Source: Rhodococcus sp. P-2 (lineage in GTDB: Bacteria; Actinomycetota; Actinomycetes; Mycobacteriales; Mycobacteriaceae). From it: a DNA stretch of 64,000 bases. Of this stretch, positions 1-8,990 are shown piece by piece. The DNA lies in NCBI RefSeq assembly GCF_016598535.1, contig NZ_CP066779.1, forward strand, positions 2,294,001 through 2,358,000, written 5' to 3'. A model generated the notes under the pieces. That model did no database searches and was not told the DNA's origin. It saw only the letters and a list, made by a program, of their open reading frames with translations. The translations under genes and the position numbers were made by a program. Position 1 is the stretch's first letter; each line of letters starts with the position of its first letter.

Positions 1-165
1 ATCAGCGGATCGATCATCGGAACCCTGCTGGCCACGGCCTTCCGCTGGTGGGCCATGCGTCGGTACGTCTTCCCCGAAGAAGCCACCGACAGCCAGGTCG
101 TTCTCGACATCGAAGCGACTCCCGGCACCAAGACACCGACAACCGACGCCACCGCCCTCGACTGA
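1..165 (+). CDS. C-terminal end of a membrane protein, possibly TRIC/UPF0126 family (partial)
   Basis: An open frame runs from base 1 to a TGA at 163-165; its start lies outside the window. The 54 visible residues begin with a hydrophobic, small-residue helix (GSIIGTLLATAFRWWAMRR), continue to a YVFPEE turn, and end in a polar, Thr/Asp-rich tail. A last transmembrane helix followed by Arg residues and a short P-containing tail is how trimeric intracellular cation channel (TRIC/UPF0126) proteins of actinobacteria end, but the fragment is too short to be sure. The only firm statement is that it is the cytoplasmic tail of an integral membrane protein. The LuxR-type gene downstream converges on it, with 37 bp between. 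Confidence 0.55.
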   Translation: MSGSIIGTLLATAFRWWAMRRYVFPEEATDSQVVLDIEATPGTKTPTTDATALD

Positions 166-202
166 CTTTCCGGATCGACGCACCCGATCGCTCGCGCTTC
201 GA

Positions 203-442
203 TCAGAGTTCGTCGATACCGATCAGCCCGTCCTGAAGGGCGCGTGCAAGCAGCGCCATCTTCGTCGGGGCTGTCCGGCCCACTCCGTCGTACTTCCCTC
301 GAATACGGGCGAGGTGCGTATTCACCGTTCCCTCCGCGATGTACAACTCACGGGAGACTTCAGCTTTCGAGTCGCAGCGAATCCAGGTCAACAGCACCTG
401 TACTTCACGCCTACTGAGGCTGGGTGAGTCGGCAGTCTTCAT
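203..442 (-). CDS. Stand-alone LuxR-type helix-turn-helix regulator
   Basis: This 79-residue protein is almost only a LuxR/GerE DNA-binding domain: LSRREVQVL at residues 9-17, the recognition helix region AEGTVNTHLARIR at about 36-48, and a C-terminal ALLARALQDGLIGIDEL helix. No receiver or ligand domain precedes it. The ATG at 442 has an AAGGGA ribosome site about 8 bases upstream, so the short form looks genuine rather than a truncated frame. Many Rhodococcus and Nocardia genomes carry such one-domain LuxR regulators; their signals are unknown. It is divergent from the tandem TetR gene starting near 549, with about 100 bp of shared upstream DNA. Confidence 0.75.
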   Translation of the reverse strand: MKTADSPSLSRREVQVLLTWIRCDSKAEVSRELYIAEGTVNTHLARIRGKYDGVGRTAPTKMALLARALQDGLIGIDEL

Positions 443-548
443 CCGTGGTGTCCCTTACTTCCAGGCTTTCAGCGCGGTCGAACTCCCATGGAAACGGAGC
501 GTGGTCGCGGGGTCACTCCGTTTGTTGGCTGACCGCGACGCGTCCACC

Positions 549-1787
549 ATGCAATTCGTCGATGCAGGCGTGACGACGCTCGTCGAGGCCCCTCGAGACA
601 TTCTCGAACGCGGACTTCGGAGCGAACAGGTCGTCAACCACGCCGGTGCATCGCAGGCCACGTTCTTTCGCAAGTTCCGAACCAAATCCGAATTCATCGA
701 GGCCGTGATCACCAGCCTCACCGAATCGACCTTGGACAGCGCCGACAAAGTGAAGCAGACCGTGCGCGCACAGTTGGTAGCAAACGACGACGCGCTTCGT
801 CCGACGGTCACCACTCTCGTCAAAGAGGCATTCGACGCAATCGTCAACGACGCGTCGACTGCAAGAAGTCTTCTCTCACACATTTTTGCGGGCTCACACC
901 GGCGAACCTCCACCGCTCTGGGAAACGAATATCGTCGACGCGACGAGCTCGTGTCCGCGGCCTACGAGGCCCTCTTCGAGAAAACCGACGCAACACTCCG
1001 AAGGCCGTTCACCACCAAGTCCTTCGCTGTCACGGTCAATGCGGTGATCGACGGCTTCCGCATTCGTAGCCGCATCGATTCCCGCTCCGTCTCACCCGAC
1101 ATCATGTCCGACGCACTGCTCGCGATACTGGGCGCCGTCGTCGACACGTCCGGCCTTCACCAACACCTCGATGACGTTGTCGGTCCCATCGACCAGCCCG
1201 CTGAGCCGCGTCCGCTGCCGCGTGATCCGCGAGCGGCGTTTCTCGCCGCTGCGCGTAGCGAATTCGGCAAGCGCGGATACTTCATGACGCAGATCAACGA
1301 CATCGCCGACACGGCGGCAGTTCCCCGCGCCGCCGCCAACAAACTGTTTCCCACCAAGCCCCACATCTTGGTGGCAGCCCTTCAGAGCCGCGTGGACTCA
1401 CTGCGAGAGACCGTTGCCGACGACATCCTGATCGGTCTCGGTGACGTCGCGATCATCGAGAACTTCCTACTCCGCTGCGCACAACTAGCCTCTGAGGAAA
1501 CAGAGTTCATGGATGCACTGCTGGTTGCCGTTGCCCACGACACCTACGGCGAGCCCGAGAGCCTGCTCTCGCTCAAAGAGAAACTCAACATCCCCTCGAT
1601 CATCGCGCCGATTGTGCAGCGCGGCCAGGACAACGGAGCGATGTCGACCATCAGTGCTCCGATGGACATCGCCGCAGGCATCACCAACACCCTCCTACTG
1701 AGGTGCTTCACCCGCCGATCGGACAGCCCGGCCGACAACGCTGCCTTCGTCGGCGCGATGGTCCTGAACGGGCTGGCCCATCCCTGA
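549..1787 (+). CDS. TetR-family regulator with two TetR-type DNA-binding regions
   Basis: The 412-residue product is about twice the usual TetR length and shows two HTH regions. The first is near the N-terminus (RSEQVVNHAGASQATFFRKF, then TKSEFIEAV). The second is about residues 225-275 (FGKRGYFMTQINDIADTAAV, then KLFPTKPHILVAAL). Each is followed by a helical region that would be a ligand/dimer domain. The start is uncertain: ATG 549 has no good ribosome site, and GTG 501 or TTG codons near 522 would give the first TetR domain a fuller N-terminal helix. In-frame sequence further upstream overlaps the LuxR gene and is probably not coding. Target and ligand are unknown. It is transcribed toward the convergent luciferase-like gene at 1800. 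Confidence 0.8.
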   Translation: MQFVDAGVTTLVEAPRDILERGLRSEQVVNHAGASQATFFRKFRTKSEFIEAVITSLTESTLDSADKVKQTVRAQLVANDDALRPTVTTLVKEAFDAIVNDASTARSLLSHIFAGSHRRTSTALGNEYRRRDELVSAAYEALFEKTDATLRRPFTTKSFAVTVNAVIDGFRIRSRIDSRSVSPDIMSDALLAILGAVVDTSGLHQHLDDVVGPIDQPAEPRPLPRDPRAAFLAAARSEFGKRGYFMTQINDIADTAAVPRAAANKLFPTKPHILVAALQSRVDSLRETVADDILIGLGDVAIIENFLLRCAQLASEETEFMDALLVAVAHDTYGEPESLLSLKEKLNIPSIIAPIVQRGQDNGAMSTISAPMDIAAGITNTLLLRCFTRRSDSPADNAAFVGAMVLNGLAHP

Positions 1788-1799
1788 TCAGACGAAGGA

Positions 1800-2681
1800 C
1801 TACGCGCCGAGCCCCAGCCGCTTCGAGCATTCAGCCATTTCGTCGATGATCAATTCCAACGACGTGCCACGACGGCTCGCGGACAACACGATTCGATCGG
1901 CTCCCAACCCGCGTGCCCACTCGAGTTTCGCTTCGTCGAGCCTGGGCAGGCTCGCACCGAGTACCAGAGAGACGTCGGCAGAATCTCGATCTGCCTTCAC
2001 CGCAGCAGCTTTCATCGCTGCAATGGCCTTGTCGAGATCTTCACCGGCGAGTCCCAGCGGCTGGAAACCATCACCCAACCGGCCGGCACGCCGAGCAGCA
2101 GCAAGACTGTGTCCACCGATGTAGAGCGGAACTCCGGACTCGCGATGAGGTTTCGGCCAGCTGTACGCACCCTTGAACGAGAAGTAATCGCCGTCGAAAT
2201 CGACTGCTTCCTTGCCCACCCAGAGTGCACGCATCACCGCGATGGCCTCATCGGCTACCTTGCCGCGGCGCTCGAAGTCACCGCCGCACGCTTCGATCTC
2301 TTCCTTCATCCACCCCAGACCGAGGCAGATGCGCAATCGCCCGCCCGAAAGGCGATCGAGCGTCGCCAATCGCTTGGCGAGCACTACCGGATTGTGATTT
2401 GGCAGCACCAGAACTCCGGTGGACAAGCCCAACGTGGTTGTCGCACCCGCCACGAACGAGAGCAGTTCAAGCGGATCCGGGATGTCGCAGTCATCGGGAA
2501 GATGCGATTTGCCGGTCGGAGAATAGGGGTATTCACTCTCGGTGTCGGCGATGACCACCGAGTGCTCCACTGCCGAGATCTCGTCGAAACCCAGCGATTC
2601 AGCCGCACGGGCGAATTGCAGAATCCAATCAGGGTCTCCGCTTCGACCCAGTTCGACCGGAACGACCACGCCGAGCTTCAT
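1800..2681 (-). CDS. LLM-class F420-dependent oxidoreductase
   Basis: A 293-residue luciferase-like TIM-barrel enzyme. The N-terminus MKLGVVVPVELG, the segment GGRLRICLGLGWMKEE and the C-terminal LGADRIVLSAS are typical of the F420-dependent, TIGR03619-like actinobacterial subfamily. I chose the ATG at 2681 because it has a GGAGG-type ribosome site and overlaps the upstream SDR stop by 4 bases (ATGA), which signals translational coupling; an in-frame extension to 2768 would lie inside the SDR gene. It is the last gene of a three-gene minus-strand operon (ligase, SDR, this). Substrate unknown. A CoA-thioester or ketone intermediate is plausible from the neighbours, but this is inference. Confidence 0.85.
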   Translation of the reverse strand: MKLGVVVPVELGRSGDPDWILQFARAAESLGFDEISAVEHSVVIADTESEYPYSPTGKSHLPDDCDIPDPLELLSFVAGATTTLGLSTGVLVLPNHNPVVLAKRLATLDRLSGGRLRICLGLGWMKEEIEACGGDFERRGKVADEAIAVMRALWVGKEAVDFDGDYFSFKGAYSWPKPHRESGVPLYIGGHSLAAARRAGRLGDGFQPLGLAGEDLDKAIAAMKAAAVKADRDSADVSLVLGASLPRLDEAKLEWARGLGADRIVLSASRRGTSLELIIDEMAECSKRLGLGA

Positions 2682-3508
2682 ACCGTTTCCTCCAGTGTCG
2701 CCATCAATTTCGGACCGTCCACGACGCGACCGAGGAACCGGTCCGCATCGGGATCTGTTGCAAGCCACACCGCCGCTGCAGCGGGTACGGATGCCGGTGT
2801 GGCCGCAAATCCGGCTTCCACTATTGCTTCCGCGCCACCGCGGGCTTTACCTGATTCCGTGATGACAAATCCCGGACTCAGGTTGAACGCTTTGATTCCG
2901 GCGTTTCGATACTCGGAGTTGATCGCTCCGGCGATACGTCCGAACGACGCCTTCGACGCGGCGTACGACAAACCCCAACCACCCTCGCCGGGCGGCGCAG
3001 GCGGATCGAAGGTCGCCGAACCCGATGCCAGGTTGACCACTACGCCGTTGCCCCTCTTGATCATCGACGGGAGTATCACCTGAACCAGAGCGAGTTGGTG
3101 CAGATAATTTCCGATCACCATCGCCTGAGCGTCGTCGATCTCGACGTCGAGCACCCGGTCCATGTTCCCGACCGTCTGCGCGTAGGCGTTGTTCACCAGC
3201 ACGTCGACATGTCCCCACTCTGCCAGCACCCGTTCACCGGCGCCGCGGACGGATGCCAGATCGAGCAGGTTCATCGGAACGGCCAATGCGCGCACACCGA
3301 AGGACTCGATCTCGGCAACCGTCGTCTCCAGGCTGCCGGGCACCGGAATCACTTGCTCGCCTTGCCTGGTTCGCGGGGCTGCCCGCCCCTCTCCTTCACG
3401 AACGGTGCGAGCAGTGATTGCTACGTCGAATCCGGCGCGCGCGAATGCAAGCGCGCACTCTCGGCCGATCCCCCGGGAAGCGCCGGTGACCAGCGCAACT
3501 CCACTCAC
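2678..3508 (-). CDS. Short-chain dehydrogenase/reductase (SDR)
   Basis: This 276-residue Rossmann-fold oxidoreductase has the classical SDR signatures: TGASRGIG at residues 8-15 for NAD(P) binding, NNAYAQ after the central strand, the active-site Ser in NLASGSA, and YAASK at about 182-186 for the Tyr-Lys pair. A longer than usual insert (EGRAAPRTRQGEQVIPVPGS) lies after the second strand. It starts with GTG at 3508, overlapping the stop of the acyl-CoA ligase gene by 4 bases, and its own end overlaps the luciferase-like gene, so the three genes are translationally coupled. It probably oxidises or reduces a hydroxyacyl or alicyclic intermediate activated by the ligase. Confidence 0.9.
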   Translation of the reverse strand: MSGVALVTGASRGIGRECALAFARAGFDVAITARTVREGEGRAAPRTRQGEQVIPVPGSLETTVAEIESFGVRALAVPMNLLDLASVRGAGERVLAEWGHVDVLVNNAYAQTVGNMDRVLDVEIDDAQAMVIGNYLHQLALVQVILPSMIKRGNGVVVNLASGSATFDPPAPPGEGGWGLSYAASKASFGRIAGAINSEYRNAGIKAFNLSPGFVITESGKARGGAEAIVEAGFAATPASVPAAAAVWLATDPDADRFLGRVVDGPKLMATLEETV

Positions 3509-5208
3509 AGGAACCGCGAACGGCCGTGTGTCTCGAACTCCTTCTCCAGATTCACCACGTCAGTTTCGGTCATCAACGTGTATTCGGGAGTGCCGCGGCC
3601 CACCCAGTGGAACACTGGTTCGTCGGTACGCCAGCGATCGGCCTGAAGCTCACGTTTGAGAACCTTGTTGGAGCCCGTGACGGGCAGGTCGGTCGAAACG
3701 CGAACAAATCGTGGCGCCGCCTTGGTACCCAAATCCGCCTGCGCGGCAAGGTAGTCAGCGAACTCGACCGGATCGAAATCGGCGAGATCGGCAACCTCGA
3801 TCGCAGCCATCACCTGATCACCCGAACGCGGATCCGGCACCGCGAAGACACCCGTGGCAATCACCTTCGGATGACGACGCAGGATGTGCTCGATCATCAG
3901 CGCCGAGGTGTTCTCACCGTCGACCCGGATCCAGTCACCCTTGCGTCCGGCGAAGTAGATGAAGCCGGCCTCGTCGACGTAGCCGAGATCGCCTGTCCAA
4001 TACCAACCGTGGCGAATCTTCTCCGCGATGGCGTCTTCGTTCTTGTAGTACCCCTCGAACTTCTTCGATCCGGCCTTGTCGACCATCTCGCCGATCGATT
4101 CGTCGGGGTTGAGCACGTGACCGTGCTCGTCGAGGATCGCGCGGGGACGCTCTTCGCGGGTGTCGGGATCGACGATGACGATGTTCTCGTTCGCGGGTCG
4201 GCCCAGCGCTCCGGCCGGTTGGTTCGGATCGAGCACCACCGAACCGGCACCTTCACTCGAGCCGTATCCCTCGAAAAGTTGTGCACCGAATCGGCGGATG
4301 AATTCTGCCTTGTCCCCCGGCGAAGCCTCGGTCCCGAATCCGTGTGTGAGGGTGTTCTCGATGTCGTCCGGTTGTTCTGCCGTCGCCATGAGATACCCCA
4401 AGGCCTTACCGACGTAGGTGAAATATGTTGCGCCGTAGAACCGAACGTCCGGCATGAAGCCCGAAGCGGTGAACTTGCGGACGAGGCAGACGGTGGCTCC
4501 TTGTGAAAGGGCAGGCGCCCACAGGGCCATCAGCGCGTTGCCGTGGAAGAGCGGCATGCAGCAGTAGCAGACATCGTCGCGGTCGATGTCGTACTTGGCG
4601 CAGTTCGCGTAGGCCAACCGTGTCAGGCGCCCCTGGCTGCACCGAACTGCCTTGGACATTCCGGTGGTACCCGAGGTGAAGAGAAGCAGGAACAGAGTCG
4701 ACGCGTCGACGCCGAGGTCGATCTGAGGCGATTCGACGTGATGCGTTGCAATCTTGTCCGGGTAGGACGCGTCGTCGACGAGCACGAAACGGTCTTCGGT
4801 CAGTCCGAGGTCAAGGCCGGACAACTTCTCGTAGCCCGCTTTGTCGGTGACGATCAGCTGGCAGTCGACGTACCGGACCTCGGCCTCGAGCTCGGCTCCA
4901 CGCCTGGTCGGATTGATGCCGACGATCGTGGCTCCGGTCAGGGCCGCGCCGCCGAGCCAGAACAGGAACTCGGGATCGTTCTCGAGAAGGACTCCGATGT
5001 GAAACGGTCCAGGCGCGCGAAGCGACTTCGCAAGCGAGCCACGCGCTGCGCTCTCGCGCACCACTTCGTCCCAGCTCCAGTCCTGGGTCCGCGTCCGCAG
5101 ACCCAAGTGCTGATCACCGAGACGGTCGATCAACATCTGCGCGACGTCCTCGCGCTGAGGAGCTGCAAGAGCTGCATTCGAAGATGCTTCGGTGGCGGTG
5201 TTCGTCAT
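3505..5208 (-). CDS. Acyl-CoA synthetase, FadD1/FadD17-like
   Basis: A 567-residue ANL-superfamily acid:CoA ligase. Visible motifs are the P-loop LLLFTSGTTGMSKAVRC (about 171-187), the adenine-binding EGYGSSEGAG, the hinge aspartate region YWTGDLGYVD, and the C-terminal lysine region TGSNKVLKREL. The stretch HIGVLLENDPEFLFWLGGAA and GINPTRRGAEL recall the mycobacterial FadD1 and FadD17 group more than long-chain FadD enzymes; FadD17 relatives activate steroid side-chain acids. ATG 5208 has an AGGAC ribosome site. First gene of a tightly overlapping operon with an SDR and an F420-type enzyme, divergent from a second ligase operon. The acid activated is unknown; a steroid or branched alicyclic acid is a guess. 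Confidence 0.88.
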   Translation of the reverse strand: MTNTATEASSNAALAAPQREDVAQMLIDRLGDQHLGLRTRTQDWSWDEVVRESAARGSLAKSLRAPGPFHIGVLLENDPEFLFWLGGAALTGATIVGINPTRRGAELEAEVRYVDCQLIVTDKAGYEKLSGLDLGLTEDRFVLVDDASYPDKIATHHVESPQIDLGVDASTLFLLLFTSGTTGMSKAVRCSQGRLTRLAYANCAKYDIDRDDVCYCCMPLFHGNALMALWAPALSQGATVCLVRKFTASGFMPDVRFYGATYFTYVGKALGYLMATAEQPDDIENTLTHGFGTEASPGDKAEFIRRFGAQLFEGYGSSEGAGSVVLDPNQPAGALGRPANENIVIVDPDTREERPRAILDEHGHVLNPDESIGEMVDKAGSKKFEGYYKNEDAIAEKIRHGWYWTGDLGYVDEAGFIYFAGRKGDWIRVDGENTSALMIEHILRRHPKVIATGVFAVPDPRSGDQVMAAIEVADLADFDPVEFADYLAAQADLGTKAAPRFVRVSTDLPVTGSNKVLKRELQADRWRTDEPVFHWVGRGTPEYTLMTETDVVNLEKEFETHGRSRFL

Positions 5209-5255
5209 CGTGTCCTGTGTCCTAGTCGATATCGGAATGTCGATTACTCCAACTG

Positions 5256-5276
5256 CGATACGACTCGAACGTATCG
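5256..5276. promoter_or_regulatory. Inverted repeat in the divergent promoter region of two ligase operons
   Basis: CGATACG, then 7 bases, then CGTATCG: a perfect 7-bp-arm dyad 48 bp from the start of the minus-strand ligase and 115 bp from the plus-strand one. The 182-bp intergenic region must hold both promoters, so this is a candidate site for a shared repressor, probably TetR type. No candidate regulator gene is adjacent except the tandem TetR gene at 549. Confidence 0.45.
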
Positions 5277-5390
5277 ACGCCTCAAAGCCGGAACCGTCTC
5301 AGTCTCGCTCAGTGGTAACCGCCGCCACAGATATGATTTTCTCGTGAGATTTTGTGACGTGAAAAGCGCCACAATACGAAAGGCCATTCC

Positions 5391-7052
5391 ATGACTGCCC
5401 CCGCAGATCCGCAGTTGCTTCTGGACCAGGCGGTCTCACGCCTCACCGGTCCAGGTGGGCCATTCGAGATCGTCGAAGAAGAGGTTCTCGGCACCGTCAT
5501 GCCCGTGATGAAGAACCGTGGTCACGCCATCGGTGAACTCATCTCGGCGTCTCGCGCCTGGGGCGACGGCGACTATCTCGTCACCAGCGATCGTCGAATC
5601 TCGTTCACCGAGCACGCCGATTCCGTCGCCGCGCTGGCAACTGCTCTGCGGGACAAGTACGGAGTCCGCAAGGGCGACCGTGTGGGCATCCTCGCTGCCA
5701 ACACTCCCGAATGGGTCATGACGTTCTTCGCGACGCAGGCGCTCGGCGCGATCGCTGTCGGTCTCAACGGTTGGTGGGTTCCGCGCGAGGTCACCCACGG
5801 GATCGAGCTCTCACGTCCGAAGGTTCTGGTCGTGGACGCCAAGCGCGGCGCCGCCCTCCCCGAACTGCCGGCAGACATCACGGTCCTCACCATGGAGGAG
5901 GATCTGCCCGCGCTCATCGCGGAATATGCAGGCTCCGACGTGCCGAGCACCGACATCGACGAGGACGATCCCGCCGTCATCCTGTTCACCAGTGGTACCA
6001 GCGGCCGCCCCAAGGGCGCACTCCACTCGCACCGCAACGTGATGGCCGTCGTCGACTACCACAAGTACAGCGACGCGATCGGCGCAGCATTCACCGGCCG
6101 TGAGTACGACGCTTCCAAGCCGAGCCCACTGCGTTATCTACTCACCTCCCCGCTCTTCCACATCGCCAGCCTGCACAATCTGGTGGTCCCCCGTCTCGCG
6201 ACGGGCAGTGCCGTCATCCTGACCGAGGGCGGCTTCGACGTCGACAAGGTTCTCGGATTGGTCGAACGCGAGCGCGTCACCAACTGGGGTGCGGTGCCGA
6301 CGATGGCGTCGCGTCTACTCGAACACGGCAACATCGCCAAGTACGACGTCTCCTCGCTGACTGCATTCTCGCTGGCGTCGGCGCCGTCGTCACCCGCTTT
6401 CAAGGAACGACTCAAGGAGCAGGTGCCGTTCGCACGCAATGCTCTGGTCGACAGCTACGGTCTCACCGAATGCAGCACCGCCATCGCAGTCGCCGTCGGC
6501 GCCGAACTCGAAGAGTTCCCAGGCACTCTCGGACGTCCGATCATCACCGTCTCGATGGAGATTCGCGATCCCTTCGGGGAGTGGCTGCCGGACGGCATCG
6601 AAGGTGAAGTGTGCGTACGCAGTCCGTTCGTCATGCTCGGATATTGGGAGAACGACGAGGCCACCGAGTCTGCAATCGCACCCGGACGCTGGCTCCGCAC
6701 CGGCGATTTCGGCGTCATCGAGAACGGTCGTCTCCGTCTCACGGGCCGTCGTTCCGACCTGATCCTGCGTGGCGGCGAGAACGTCTACCCCACCGAGATC
6801 GAGCAGACGCTCGACGAACACCCCGACGTGATCGAGTGCGCTGTCATCGGCATGCCGCACCCCGACCTCGGCCAGGAAGTGTCCGCCGTGGTGGTCCTGC
6901 GTCCCGGAGCGGACACCACGGAGGCCGAATTGCGCGACTACGCCGCCGAGCGCCTGTCCTACTTCAAGGTGCCGTCGAAGTGGCGCATCACCAATGATCT
7001 GTTGCCTCGCAACGCAACCGGCAAGATGGTTCGGCGCGAGATCACCGTATGA
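5391..7052 (+). CDS. Class I adenylate-forming acyl-CoA synthetase
   Basis: A 553-residue ANL-family ligase unlike the ligase encoded divergently. Motifs in order: [20 protein letters not shown] (about 197-216) for ATP binding, YGLTECS for the adenine loop, [26 protein letters not shown] for the hinge, and the catalytic-lysine end [12 protein letters not shown]. Such proteins are annotated as medium-chain or aryl/alicyclic acid:CoA ligases; specificity cannot be read here. ATG 5391 follows an AAAGG ribosome site. The stop overlaps the next start (ATGA at 7049-7052), so it is translationally coupled to a SnoaL-like gene and heads a four-gene operon. Confidence 0.9.
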   Translation: MTAPADPQLLLDQAVSRLTGPGGPFEIVEEEVLGTVMPVMKNRGHAIGELISASRAWGDGDYLVTSDRRISFTEHADSVAALATALRDKYGVRKGDRVGILAANTPEWVMTFFATQALGAIAVGLNGWWVPREVTHGIELSRPKVLVVDAKRGAALPELPADITVLTMEEDLPALIAEYAGSDVPSTDIDEDDPAVILFTSGTSGRPKGALHSHRNVMAVVDYHKYSDAIGAAFTGREYDASKPSPLRYLLTSPLFHIASLHNLVVPRLATGSAVILTEGGFDVDKVLGLVERERVTNWGAVPTMASRLLEHGNIAKYDVSSLTAFSLASAPSSPAFKERLKEQVPFARNALVDSYGLTECSTAIAVAVGAELEEFPGTLGRPIITVSMEIRDPFGEWLPDGIEGEVCVRSPFVMLGYWENDEATESAIAPGRWLRTGDFGVIENGRLRLTGRRSDLILRGGENVYPTEIEQTLDEHPDVIECAVIGMPHPDLGQEVSAVVVLRPGADTTEAELRDYAAERLSYFKVPSKWRITNDLLPRNATGKMVRREITV

Positions 7053-7519
7053 CCGCGGAGCTGTCACGGATCGTCGCCGAGTCGGCGATCCGTGACCTGC
7101 TCTGCGAGTACACGCATCTGATCGATCAGGGCAGATTGCGTGAAGTCGCCGCATTGTTCGCCCGGTCCGACTACGGGCAGTGCGGGCCGGACGGGATTGC
7201 CACCACGCTCATTTCATCCGACGCCGATGCCGTGTTCGCAGCCTGCAGTGGCTTCATTCGCATGTACGGCGATCCTCCGATTCCACGAACCAAGCACCTG
7301 CTGACAAACACGCGGATCGCAGTCGACGGCGAATCGGCGTCGGCGCTCTCGTACATCACGGTCATACAAGGCACTGAAACACTTGCCCTGCAACCCATCC
7401 TGTCGGGGCGTTACTTCGATCGTTTCAGCTGCGTCGACGGATCGTGGCAGTTCAGCTCGAGACTCTTCTGTATGGACAACATGGGCGACATGTCCGCTCA
7501 TGCCAAGCGTGCGCTGTAG
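7049..7519 (+). CDS. SnoaL/NTF2-like fold protein
   Basis: This 156-residue protein has the alpha+beta-cone pattern of SnoaL-like polyketide cyclases, ring-hydroxylating dioxygenase beta-like proteins and hydratases. An N-terminal helix ([25 protein letters not shown]) is followed by a D-Y acidic segment and a late W-QFSSRLF strand. Proteins of this fold in catabolic operons often act as small isomerases, dehydratases or bile-acid dehydratase-like enzymes. It starts inside the stop of the upstream ligase and ends 10 bp before the luciferase-like gene. Function unknown; the fold assignment is reasonably safe. Confidence 0.8.
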   Translation: MTAELSRIVAESAIRDLLCEYTHLIDQGRLREVAALFARSDYGQCGPDGIATTLISSDADAVFAACSGFIRMYGDPPIPRTKHLLTNTRIAVDGESASALSYITVIQGTETLALQPILSGRYFDRFSCVDGSWQFSSRLFCMDNMGDMSAHAKRAL

Positions 7520-7529
7520 AGGAACGACT

Positions 7530-8426
7530 GTGGAAATCGGCGTCAACGTTCTGGGCCTCGAGGCCCTGTTCGACGGCAAGATTCGCCCGGTTCTGGACTT
7601 CGCCGCGCGCGCTGACCGTGCCGGAGTCGATCTGATCTGCACCGGCGATCACCTCGGGTTCAATGCCGACGCACACGCTCGGCGGGTAGTCGAACACAAC
7701 TTCTTGTTCCCCTTGGATCACCCTTGGTACGAACCGATTTCATTGCTGTCCTCGATCGCGGCAGTGACGGAACGTGCTCGCCTCGGGGTGTCGGTTCTGA
7801 TCGCCACTGTTCGTCCGGCGGCTCTGCTCGCCAAACAGGTTGCCACACTCGACTCACTGTCCGAAGGTCGAACTGTGATGGGCTTCGGCGTCGGTTGGCA
7901 AGAAGCCGAATACACTGCCACCAACATGCCTTTCGATGCGCGATTCGGGCGCATGGAGGAGACTGTCGCAGCGTGTCGCGAACTGTGGACCAATGCCCCG
8001 GCCAACTTCAAGGGACGCGACTTCGCCTTCGAGAACTACCACAGCCTCCCACTGCCGATCCAGCCCCGAGTACCAGTGCTCTTCGGGTTCGGACCAAGTC
8101 AGCGGAACTTCGACCGCATCGCACGCGTCGCCGACGGTTGGACCGTGAACCCGACCGATCTGGGAACGTTTTCCGACAGTGTCACATTGCTGCGCAACAC
8201 TTTCGAGGCCCACGACCGTGACCCGGATACCGCACGTGTGCAAGTATCTGCAGCACCGATTCGACGCGACAACGGGTCCGTCGACCTCTCGGCAACGGCA
8301 GACGAAGCCCGGGACTGGTTCGACCGCGGCGCGTCCGTCGTCGTCTTTCGACCTGCCGTATTCGACTGCGCAGCCGAAGAACTACCAGAACTACTCGACT
8401 GGATGAGCAGCATCAAGGAGGCGTGA
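7530..8426 (+). CDS. LLM-class F420-dependent oxidoreductase
   Basis: A 298-residue luciferase-like monooxygenase-family protein beginning VEIGVNVLGLEALFDGK. Diagnostic parts are the strand-loop DLICTGDHLGF, the region RARLGVSVLIATVRPAALLA, and GRTVMGFGVGWQEAEY (about 110-125), typical of F420-binding LLM enzymes. The GTG start at 7530 has GAGGAA 5-10 bases upstream and sits 10 bp after the SnoaL stop; the in-frame extension upstream overlaps that gene and is rejected. It is only 1 bp from the second SnoaL-like gene, so the four genes 5391-8943 form one operon. The operon mirrors the divergent ligase-SDR-LLM operon. Substrate unknown. Confidence 0.85.
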   Translation: MEIGVNVLGLEALFDGKIRPVLDFAARADRAGVDLICTGDHLGFNADAHARRVVEHNFLFPLDHPWYEPISLLSSIAAVTERARLGVSVLIATVRPAALLAKQVATLDSLSEGRTVMGFGVGWQEAEYTATNMPFDARFGRMEETVAACRELWTNAPANFKGRDFAFENYHSLPLPIQPRVPVLFGFGPSQRNFDRIARVADGWTVNPTDLGTFSDSVTLLRNTFEAHDRDPDTARVQVSAAPIRRDNGSVDLSATADEARDWFDRGASVVVFRPAVFDCAAEELPELLDWMSSIKEA

Positions 8427-8427
8427 C

Positions 8428-8943
8428 ATGGACCGGGCACTGCAAGATCTCATCGACAAGCAGGCAATCCGTGAGGTAGTTCTGACGTACTGTCGCGGCA
8501 TCGACCGCCTCGACTTCGATCTCGTCCGCAGCGCCTACCATCCGGACGCGATCGACCACCACACCGGTTTCGACGGCAACATAGACGAGTACATCGCCTG
8601 GGTCACACCGAAACTCTCGGCGATCGGCGGCACGATGCATCACATCGGCAACCACCTGGTCGAACTACACGGCGACCAGGCGATCAGCGAGGCGTATTCG
8701 ATGTCCACACATTGGGGCGGTCCCGAAGGCATCGGGATGGTCAACTTCACCAGCGGTGCGCGATTCATCGACCACATGGAGCGACGCGACGGTCGTTGGG
8801 CGATCAAGGAGCGATGGGCCGTACGAGAGTGGACCCGCTCGGACGAGGGCCGCTTCGTCAACCCCGAAGGGCCTGGTCCGCGTGGGCGTCGAGATGCCTC
8901 GGATCCGCTGACAGCACTACGCCAAACCCTTGAAATGCGTTGA
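8428..8943 (+). CDS. SnoaL/NTF2-like protein, nuclear transport factor 2 superfamily
   Basis: 171 residues. The start DLIDKQAIREVVLTYCRGID is the standard first helix of the SnoaL_4 group (PF13577), which includes limonene-epoxide-hydrolase-fold and bile-acid 7-alpha-dehydratase relatives. HHTGFDGNIDEYIAWV and MHHIGNHLVEL supply the paired His/Asp positions often seen in those pockets. It begins 1 bp after the luciferase-like gene with a ribosome site AAGGAGG inside the end of that gene. It is the second SnoaL-fold protein in this operon; the two are diverged, suggesting two dehydration or isomerisation steps or a hetero-oligomer. Function is not known. Confidence 0.82.
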   Translation: MDRALQDLIDKQAIREVVLTYCRGIDRLDFDLVRSAYHPDAIDHHTGFDGNIDEYIAWVTPKLSAIGGTMHHIGNHLVELHGDQAISEAYSMSTHWGGPEGIGMVNFTSGARFIDHMERRDGRWAIKERWAVREWTRSDEGRFVNPEGPGPRGRRDASDPLTALRQTLEMR

Positions 8944-8990
8944 GGTTCACGATTCGGACTATTCCGACTGATTTGAAGATTCAGCTGCAT

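Noticed and set aside
339-548. In-frame extension of the tandem TetR protein upstream
   Set aside because: It overlaps the divergent LuxR-type gene and shows no family similarity; only a short extension (to 501 or about 522) remains possible.
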